Below are positions 56,901 to 64,000 of a stretch of 64,000 nt of DNA, piece after piece (positions within the stretch are counted from its first letter, which is position 1; each line of letters begins with the position of its first letter). The translations under genes and the position numbers were made by a program. The notes beneath the pieces are model-generated. The model was not told where the DNA came from. It saw only the letters and a list, made by a program, of their open reading frames with translations, and did not search any database. Source of the DNA: Paramacrobiotus metropolitanus (Eukaryota > Tardigrada > Eutardigrada > Parachela > Macrobiotidae); contig NW_026570224.1 of NCBI RefSeq assembly GCF_019649055.1, positions 3,472,001 to 3,536,000 on the forward strand, given 5' to 3'.

Positions 56901-57731
56901 GTGGCATTAAAACAACTGGAATTTTCTCTCTGCCGCCCAACAGTGTACGGATAGTAGCTAAAAAAAGAAATCTTCAACAAAAACGAAAAGTATCGCAAAC
57001 TGAAAAAACATATTCAACCCACAAAATTCAATTTTTAAACAGACTTGTGGAATTTTTTTCAAGACTTCAGCGCTTAAAATATATGACTATCATTATTTAA
57101 AGATAGAACTGCTTGAAAACAAACTCACCTTGTGAATTTTTTGCCGCTGAAGAATCATGCCCATGTCGAGGGCTTTTCGGAGGAGAATGCCGATGTTGAG
57201 GGCTTTTCGGAGGGGATCTGCTACCGCTGGAACGCGGTGCTTGAACCGGTGTCGTAACTGATTCTTCAGAAGCAGTCACTGTGGATCTGGATGGTGACGG
57301 ATGAGCCCTACGGATAAGGTCTGCATTCAAATGGTCTTTTTCTAAGGGAACAGCTAAGCGAGGCTCTTGAATACTCCTTCCTGATGGCACGGATGGTAAT
57401 CGCATAACAAAGTTTGTTTGCTGCAATACATACAGTTTTCACTAAAATTTGACAATATTTGCCAGACAACACGTACCACCATAGGTGTCCTTGCACTAGA
57501 AGAGGAGGAACTTTCAGAAGTGGTCGCTAAGGGTTCGGAAACCGTTTCCGGCATCGTGACACGCGCGTCTTCTACTGCTAGGAACTCCTCGGTTTGCACA
57601 GCTTCTTTTACCGGTGATTTGGACTGGGTTTCAATGACTCCCTTCTGCAGAAGTTGCAGTCGATCCCATTGCGATGCGTTTGGATTCAGTCTTTCCGCTT
57701 CGCTGACAGGTTCCACTGAGTTTTCAATGGT
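53988..57731 (-). CDS. Large disordered nuclear protein with HMG-box-like C-terminus
   Basis: Eleven phase-consistent exons on the minus strand: 57731-57477, 57420-57129, 56957-56805, 56737-56616, 56308-56219, 56132-55995, 55700-55638, 55567-55011, 54787-54448, 54357-54178 and 54059-53988. They give 753 residues without the first exon, which I could not place (the 57731 block starts with an acceptor and has no suitable ATG). The N-terminal part is Ser/Pro-rich with repeated SPPKSPxH. A helical segment follows (AKKLSLYIPLLKYVVKKME, then QDQLRRSKLLLDVA and LLEKCDDILMRSRN). Its pattern recalls the middle region of Mediator subunit MED15; this is tentative. A long Pro/Gln/Ala-rich disordered region leads to the second half of an HMG-box-like fold (WSRMTPEQRQPYVNAYEMEKK). 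A chromatin or transcription role is likely. It lies on the same strand, 526 bp downstream of the HP1-like gene. Confidence 0.62.
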
Positions 57732-58256
57732 CTAACACAAGAACTGCTTCAACAAAATGCCGAATACTGTTTGGCTATGGAGCTAACATTATTTACAAAG
57801 ATTCACAATGTGTAATTTCAGAAGACATAAAATAACAAAGATAGTAATACACAATCAGAACAACAGAAATCGTTGCTCGGTCGCGGCAGACGGTTTCAAC
57901 AGGATGGAGGAAATTAGTATAAAGATACGTGCAAGGAAGCCGAAAAACAGAGGGAAAGAAAGCTAAAAGTATAAAGCTTAGCTTTCTTGATTTACACCAG
58001 AAACAGAAGCAGAGTAGAGTAAGACAAGCAACACAATACCCAACAGAAGTTTTCACAGCAAGCAAGAGAAAACACAGTTTCTATTTACACCATTCAAATG
58101 TTTGCGGGGAAAAAAGCACCACAGCAAAAGCTCAACCTTATCAGCATCAGCGCATCATGTAAAAAATAAAATTAAGAAAATTCCTTCATTATTTAGTGCA
58201 ACACAAAAAATAACGCCGAAAAGGACGACAATACACACCAGGCTGCCTCTGATTAC
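57732..58256. other. Gap between HP1-like stop and the next gene
   Basis: Should contain the missing first exon(s) and promoter of the HMG-like gene. The only ATG followed directly by a phase-compatible donor (ATG then GTGTAA, near 58090 on the minus strand) would give an exon coding for Met alone; I do not call it. Otherwise nothing is seen. Confidence 0.4.
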
Positions 58257-59879
58257 TTAACAACTGTGAACGTTATCGGTTTTCTCTAAGGCCTGTCGTG
58301 ACTTAACAGTAAGACAACGTACAGGTTCTGGAATTTTCAGGGGCTCTACGATTTTCCGTGCCACTCCAGCATAGTGCGTTTTGACGTAGCCAGTCATCCA
58401 CGGCACAAACACCGTAGGATAAAGAGCAGTGGCTGCCGGGAATGACACTTGACACTGGAATCCGTCTTCCCTGTGACACAAAAAGAAGAGTGTACGATAA
58501 AAGAATATTCAAAATCCTGAATAAAGCCGAAATTTAAATCAACGCAGGAGAACAGTTATGAAGTGATATTGAAATTAAGGATCGCAGCGCAACATAATAA
58601 TTACAAGCACCTTCCAACCTTTGGAAATCTTGGCGCAGTTTTAGCCGTCACATTTCAAATTTCTTGTCATTTTATCTATAAACATACCATTCCATCACAG
58701 CAAACAGATCTCCAAGATCGTTTTTCACCGTTTTAACAACGCGCTTGGGCGCCGTGTTCCGATAATGATTATCCCCAGGCAGCGCCACGTTCTCGCCTGT
58801 CTGCGCCACTTTCTCAAACTTGCTCCAAACTCCTTTGGAAAACTCATCGATTCGATCGGGAGTTTGAATAACCAGATCGGTTAGCTTAGAGGTCAGATAA
58901 TCCCATTTTCGATCAAAATCCACTGAAGAAGCGGAAGCGCCACTGACACTTTCATTATTCGACTTTGCTCGCTGAAATCGCAAAATGAGTTAAATGACTA
59001 AACAACAAAATAGATGATCGACGCAGATAAAATAATAACAAAAAACTACCGTCCTATAAATTGGCATTCAAACTGCAATAAGATAATTTACTGGGAAATC
59101 GAAAAGGCACGCGTTACGTTTCAAAACCCCGAAAACCACGTCAAAAAATTAAAAGTGGAAAAAATTTGATTGAAAACAAAAGTATCACCCTTACCTTAGC
59201 TTGTGGCTCAGGATTTTCCGCGGGTACATCCTCCCATACTTCGCCACCAAATCGCCGTTTCTGCAAGCGCCGTTTGCGTTCCTCCGCTTCGAATTCCGCC
59301 AGAATATCATCGCACTGTAAATTGGTCACTGGCTCCCAAGAAGCTTCAGACCTGCGAGACAACATACAATCAGCCTTCAGTCTTGTATTGGAGATTACTG
59401 AAACCGTGAAACGGTCGATATTTTTCAAAGCTTTAACAATAAAAAGTAATGTGCAATTGTGTAGTAAAACGAAGCAGCCAAGTCAGACTGGCAGTTTCGG
59501 GCTTTCAGCTAACTGGGAAACCCTCTTTGCCACTATACGCTTACTCGGGATAATCCTTCCAGAGAATTCGATACTGACATTCCCCATTCAACACCCGCTT
59601 TCCCAGGATTTTCTCGACCTCGTACGCAGGTGGTACGTCATCTTTGTGAGATTTCGGTCGCCTTCCAGGTGCTTTTTTAACCTGCAAGGGTTGATTTTCA
59701 GCCTGCGTTTTGATAGCCTTCTTCTTTTCCTTCTTTCGCTCAACGGTTACTGCCGCAGACGTCACCACTGAGACACTTCCAGTTTCTTTAGGTGCTCTCC
59801 GATTTTGATCGTTAGAGACAGACGTCGCAAGCGATGGACGCACGATCGTTACCTTATGAGGATATCTGGGGCCGTTCAT
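58257..59879 (-). CDS. HP1-like protein: chromodomain plus chromoshadow domain
   Basis: Four exons on the minus strand: 59879-59545, 59351-59195, 58971-58688 and 58470-58257, GT-AG with matching phases, 329 residues. The start at MNGPRYPHKVTIV is the first ATG in the open exon. After a ~80-residue Ser/Lys-rich arm comes the chromodomain: YEVEKILGKRVLNGECQYRI, then LWKDYPE joined across an intron to SEASWEPVTNL. The three aromatic cage residues (Y of YEVEK, W and Y of WKDYP) are present, so H3K9-methyl binding is plausible. A charged hinge (EERKRRLQKRRFGGE) leads to the C-terminus. There, VVKTVKNDLGDLFAVMEW joined to EDGFQCQVSF and YPTVFVPWMTGYVKTHY fits a divergent chromoshadow domain, the HP1 dimer and PxVxL-binding module. 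The chromoshadow domain spans the last intron. It is longer than typical HP1 (about 200 residues) because of the N-terminal arm and tail. Which HP1 paralogue it is cannot be told. Confidence 0.82.
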
Positions 59880-61089
59880 TTTGGACCCGGAGTACTGGAA
59901 ACGTTGCAAACAGTAAAAACGGTAACAGCAGTCCGCCACAGAGTCTCAGGAGAATTGCCAAACCATAACTAGCAACAAGCAAATTAAATGCTAAGAATGC
60001 TTAGAAAAGTCTGGCACTAAGTCACGAACATCAAATAAAAGCGAATGATCCTGGGGTACTTCCCCTACATGATGCCGTACATAATGAAGCATTAAACTAA
60101 TTTCTATCCGAAAAGGAGAAGCAAAACCGAAAGGTTCGCAAGATTTCGAAATCACAACAGTCAAAAATGTGGAGCATGTTTGTATCGATATCGCTGGTTA
60201 CAGTGCATGTGTCGTAGCATAGCGAGGTGCACCATAGAAGTGATACGACAAAAAATAAGTATCTAGCGCCTACCACCTGCCTACCTGGACACTCATTGCT
60301 CATCAGTGGAGTGAGTGGACAGTGGACACTCACTGGACAGATTGTTTTCTTGCAAAAGTTTTTACAGTTTTGACTTTGGCTTGACTTGCTGATTCCGTTA
60401 ATTCGTGGGAATAAAAAACCGAATTGTAAGTACATATGCATCTACAGTGTCTGAACAAATACTCTGTTCCACTGGTAGACTACGTACATACAAAACCCGC
60501 GACTTCTAAAATTTCCTTCATGGTAATCCACCCATGTGCTTGTGTGATGGACGTACCGAAAACCTTGGCCGTGGTACCGAGTAGATAGATTACTTATAGA
60601 ATTAATTCATTAGTACAATGACTGTTTGACGAAAGTTAGTGATTACTTACGTGACATTCTTGAGCAAATTAAAATGATTTCGAGTGCGTCTCCAAACCCA
60701 ATGACATCTTCAAGTACGTACGAGACCACACTGTTAATTTGACGGTTAAATCAGATACGTTTTTTTACTCACATCAATATATTATTTAATACCGTTCAAT
60801 TCGGGTCCAGTTTAGTTTATTAGCTGATTTAGTTTGAGAGCGGTGCTGGCTAGTGGCCACTCAGCTAGTAAGTAACTAGCATCGTGAGTCTGCGAGATTA
60901 TGAATTCGCCATAAACTTTCTTAGTTATTTCATACATATGATTTACTATATTAAAAACAGAACTTATGGCTAGTGTTGAAGTCCCGAAGAAAAGTTTTTA
61001 TATAATTTATATATGAGTATCGGCATATATATTGGCGGTACCTGGATGCCGGTACGGTCCGTACGGATTTACTGCTTGTGACGCGCGAG
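59880..61089. other. Intergenic region, divergent promoters
   Basis: Between the HP1-like start (minus) and the esterase-like start (plus). A short GTGGACA-type repeat occurs around 60280-60340. The 114-codon minus frame (60097-60441) is not recognisable. The promoters of both genes lie here. Confidence 0.45.
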
Positions 61090-64000
61090 ATGGATTTCGG
61101 CATTTTCTGTCGTAATATCTTGGTTATCACAGTATATTTGACATCAACAATAATACAGATTTTCGGCATTAAATACGAAGCATTGTTTTCCGGAACGGCC
61201 GATATTGGTGTAGCCAGATTGCCTGGCGATTTGTACTGGCGCTCTCCAGATGGAGAGTCTCGAGCCTATGCTTTTTATGGCATAAAATACGGGAATTCCA
61301 AGCGATTTGAGGTGCGTAATTATTACACTACGCCCACGATGTACAATATGTGCAAAGCGCTCAAGTCGTTTCCATTGCTGCATCGCTTTATGAACCGGGC
61401 AATCTCCACAGCGTTTCGTGTCGGCCGGCGGCTTCTCTTTGCAGGGTTCTTGGTTAAATACTGATTTCTCCTATTTGTCGACGCCGGACCGCAGTAAATT
61501 TGGTCCACACTGTATGCAGCACCTTCCTCCTTCCCAGAACAATTTTTTCCCAAATTTGTTTACACAAGGGCAACCAAAAGGTCACAGAGCTGCTGGTCAC
61601 CATAATTTGCTCGCTACCGAAGCGGCAAATACTGATATGAACGAGGACTGTTTATACCTTGATGTTTACATCCCAGCAATGCAACGGGAACAAAAAATTT
61701 CACCCACACAAAGAAAGCCCGTAATGGTATTTGTGCATGGAAGTCATGGTAATGCATATTCTCAGCTAATTCATGTTGGGAGAACGCCAAAACCGCACAG
61801 AAATATGCGATGTGAATTTGCGCTGTAATTTTAGCGGGAAATAAAATGCCTGGGATCGGCACGGATTTCTCCAGGATTCACAATATAATAGTGGTATCGG
61901 TGCAATATCGTTTGGGAATATTCGGTAAATTGTACAGATTACGTGCAAAAATTTGTGGGAAAAACACAAAATTAATGATTGCATTGTTTATAATTTCGAT
62001 ATTTTATTTCCATATTTACAGTCTTACCTATTTCACAATATTTGTAAATTGTAGTAAACCAGCACATTTCACTTATGGTTAGCGTCAAGCTAAATGCCTA
62101 AACCGTATGTAAAACCATCCATCTGTGCTAAACCGTATGCATGTCTGGTTTAAGGATTCTTGAGTACTGAAGATGTTAATGCTCCGGGGAAATTATGGAC
62201 TGGGAGATGTGAGAACAGCCGTTCAATGGGTGCGCCAGTATATCTTTGCATTCGGAGGTTAATATGAATTACGCGCAGTGAAATTTTTAAACGTAACACT
62301 GAAGCGGACCATGATTATAAATTTATTACCATTAACTTGTTTTTAGGCAATCCGGAAAAGATTACAGTCGTCGGGCATGGCACGGGTGCCGTTTTGGTGT
62401 CGGCCATGATGCTCGATCCCGAAATTCGCAGTAAGTAAGTGCAGTACTTGCTTTAAAAGGCAACAAATGAGCATATACAGTACGATAATACAATAACGGC
62501 TGATATCGAATAATTCAATGATCAGACAGAAAACCTGCAAAACTTAATGCAGGCATCATCTCGGCCGCCATTTGCATGAGCGGAAGTGTACTAAGTCCGT
62601 CTGCTATCACGCGCGCCGCCAGAATGAATGCGGCATCTGTAGCCAATGCGTTGCGATGTCCCAGCTCCACAACCACCGAGATGGTCTTGTGTTACAAAAT
62701 CGCCAGTGCTACGGATATTATTACAGCTGTAACTGCTGCATTTCCCAGCATATCTATCCACTCTCCTGTAAGTGCAGACTGCAAATTGCATGCAATGACT
62801 ATACTTACTTTTAGAAGTATTTGTAAGTAATGCCGCATAAGTTTCTGTGAGCATTATAGTCTTTTTTAAAACAGTTACGAACCGTATACCGGCGCGTCGG
62901 TCGTACGTAGTAGATCTAGGTATCACATAAATGCAGGGAGAGGAAAGGTTCTCTCTAAATATTGACGGACATCATATTCCTTACAAACCCGAATGGGTGT
63001 TACAAAGTCAATCGTGGCATTTTCGCGGTGGATTTCTGAACGGATTCCTTGCCGAAGACGCTAGTTTGTCAGTGCTCAGTAAGTCTTTAGAATTCGTCGA
63101 CTTGTGTGCTGTCTGCCTTTTTCTTCATGGTAAAAATATAAACTACCTATATTGCATAGCATGTTAAAGTTTGTTATTAATTGTTTTGTAAGCTTCTTTA
63201 ATCTGCACATTTTGATTTCTTTTTCAACTACAATCTGCTGAGTAGACAATATTCAGAGTACTTAGTTGCAGCATGACATTCCCGGTGCATCTATAATTAC
63301 GTAAGGGTACAGACCGTACAGCTACTAGGCCCACACCATCTTGCGATTTGTTCTGATAGATCAGTGGCCAGAAGTATTTTCCCAAGGCAATCCTACCCTG
63401 GAAAACGTCAAAGCCATCTATATCCCTTATTTGCTGCGAAGCGTAGTCGCATGCTCACTCCCCCCGCTGTCCATTGTGGAAGCCGTTTACAACCGATATG
63501 GTTTCGGTTCCACCGCAGATCCAAAATCTCTGAGGAAAAATTTGATCAATGTGCGTTAACTCAAATCTACAACCGCAAAAAAGGTTTTGGCGCTACTTGC
63601 ATGGCTACATACAATAATTGTTAAAAACGTACATGTTAATGTGGACGGTTTTATTTTTCATAAAGTTGGCTAACGATATTGGCTGGCGCATTCCCGCTGT
63701 GAAAGAAGCCATTGTATACGCGGAGAAAAACCTAACTGAATTGGGCAATCAGGTGTACAAGATGTCCTTCAACGACCATATCGGGCAGTACGCTTTTGGC
63801 TTGCAAGATCTAGGTTTGTGTATACGCTGTGCGTAACGCATGTCTGCGTAACATGATGAGGAGATATTGAATTGTGTTTTTATGTGAATTAAGTTTTTAA
63901 TGAACTGTGTTGTAACTAACGTAATGTAATAATCTGCTCAGTACGTTTGCTTTGTTAAATATCTTGCAGGCATGTTTCACGGTTTGGATACCCAGTATCT
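61090..64000 (+). CDS. Cholinesterase-like protein lacking the catalytic serine (partial)
   Basis: Ten exons so far: 61090-61311, 61445-61748, 61835-61924, 62155-62257, 62347-62430, 62553-62767, 62937-63078, 63360-63550, 63666-63813 and 63970 onward; the 3' end is outside the window. The start MDFGIFCRNILVITVYLTST is a signal peptide. Family landmarks follow in order: AFYGIKYGNSKRF, NTDMNEDCLYLDVYIP, KPVMVFVHG, IIVVSVQYRLGIFG, GFLSTEDVNAPG, NYGLGDVRTAVQWVR, SGSVLSP, and FHG of the catalytic His. The nucleophile elbow reads VVGHGTGA: Gly stands where GxSxG has Ser. The acidic-residue site reads AEDAS instead of the usual DEGS. Hydrolysis is therefore unlikely; neuroligin-type adhesion proteins of this fold show the same loss. 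Exon 4 has one surplus base at the GGGGAAA run (62186-62192), which shifts the frame between NAPG and NYGL. All other phases close. Confidence 0.88.

Noticed and set aside
56792-56998. Cys-rich minus-strand frame (CFNATSGFCC...)
   Set aside because: The phase-consistent reading of the same exon is a different frame giving a regular helical protein (REKIPVVLMPQVGSAAYI). The Cys-rich frame is a shadow.

Overview
The window reads as nuclear DNA from a small-genome metazoan. Genes are split by short GT-AG introns, mostly about 60-750 bp, and encode animal families: a gustatory-receptor-like protein, ZNF330, FANCM, separase, a receptor guanylyl cyclase, a nicotinic receptor subunit, a TLDc protein, an HP1-like protein and a cholinesterase-like protein. 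The gene mix and density suggest an ecdysozoan, possibly a tardigrade. That placement is inference, because no species-specific marker is visible.

Layout. 1-3734: no gene recognised. 3735-5547 (-): 451-residue gustatory-receptor-like protein, 4 exons. 6388-8181 (-): ZNF330/NOA36, 9 exons, 308 residues. 9950-11163 (+): chromodomain plus two C2H2-like fingers, 280 residues. 11675-20421 (-): FANCM, 19 exons, about 1943 residues, convergent with the chromodomain gene. 21756-28286 (+): separase, 15 exons, about 1380 residues, divergent from FANCM. 28502-29053 (-): weak gene candidate. 30220-37453 (+): receptor guanylyl cyclase. 37550-37860: a 79-bp tandem repeat. 38198-41044 (-): decayed Helitron Rep gene, followed to about 43140 by an AT-rich tract very poor in G on the + strand. 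44029-47131 (-): non-alpha nicotinic-type receptor subunit. 49072-50775 (+): 205-residue TLDc protein. 51785-52603: two small candidate genes, one a 46-residue membrane microprotein. 53988-57731 (-): long disordered nuclear protein with an HMG-like end. 58257-59879 (-): HP1-like protein with chromo and chromoshadow domains. 61090-64000 (+): cholinesterase-like protein without the catalytic serine, running off the window.

Exon models were built by hand. Junctions were accepted when splice dinucleotides, codon phase and family conservation agreed. FANCM, ZNF330, the gustatory receptor, the TLDc protein, both chromodomain proteins and the HMG-like gene close with no phase error. Separase and the esterase-like gene each carry exactly one surplus base at a homopolymer, and the Helitron has two frame breaks at 9-base homopolymers. 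That pattern points to sequencing indels, at least in the conserved genes.

Functionally, FANCM (fork remodelling), separase (cohesin cleavage), HP1 and the chromodomain-finger protein are chromosome-biology genes. The cyclase, nicotinic subunit, gustatory receptor and esterase-like protein are signalling or cell-surface genes. Nothing shows they form one system. The best candidates for something new are a splice-competent in-frame exon duplication in FANCM, the spliced membrane microprotein, the strongly strand-asymmetric Helitron-linked tract, and a perfect 18-bp inverted repeat at 9078-9117.
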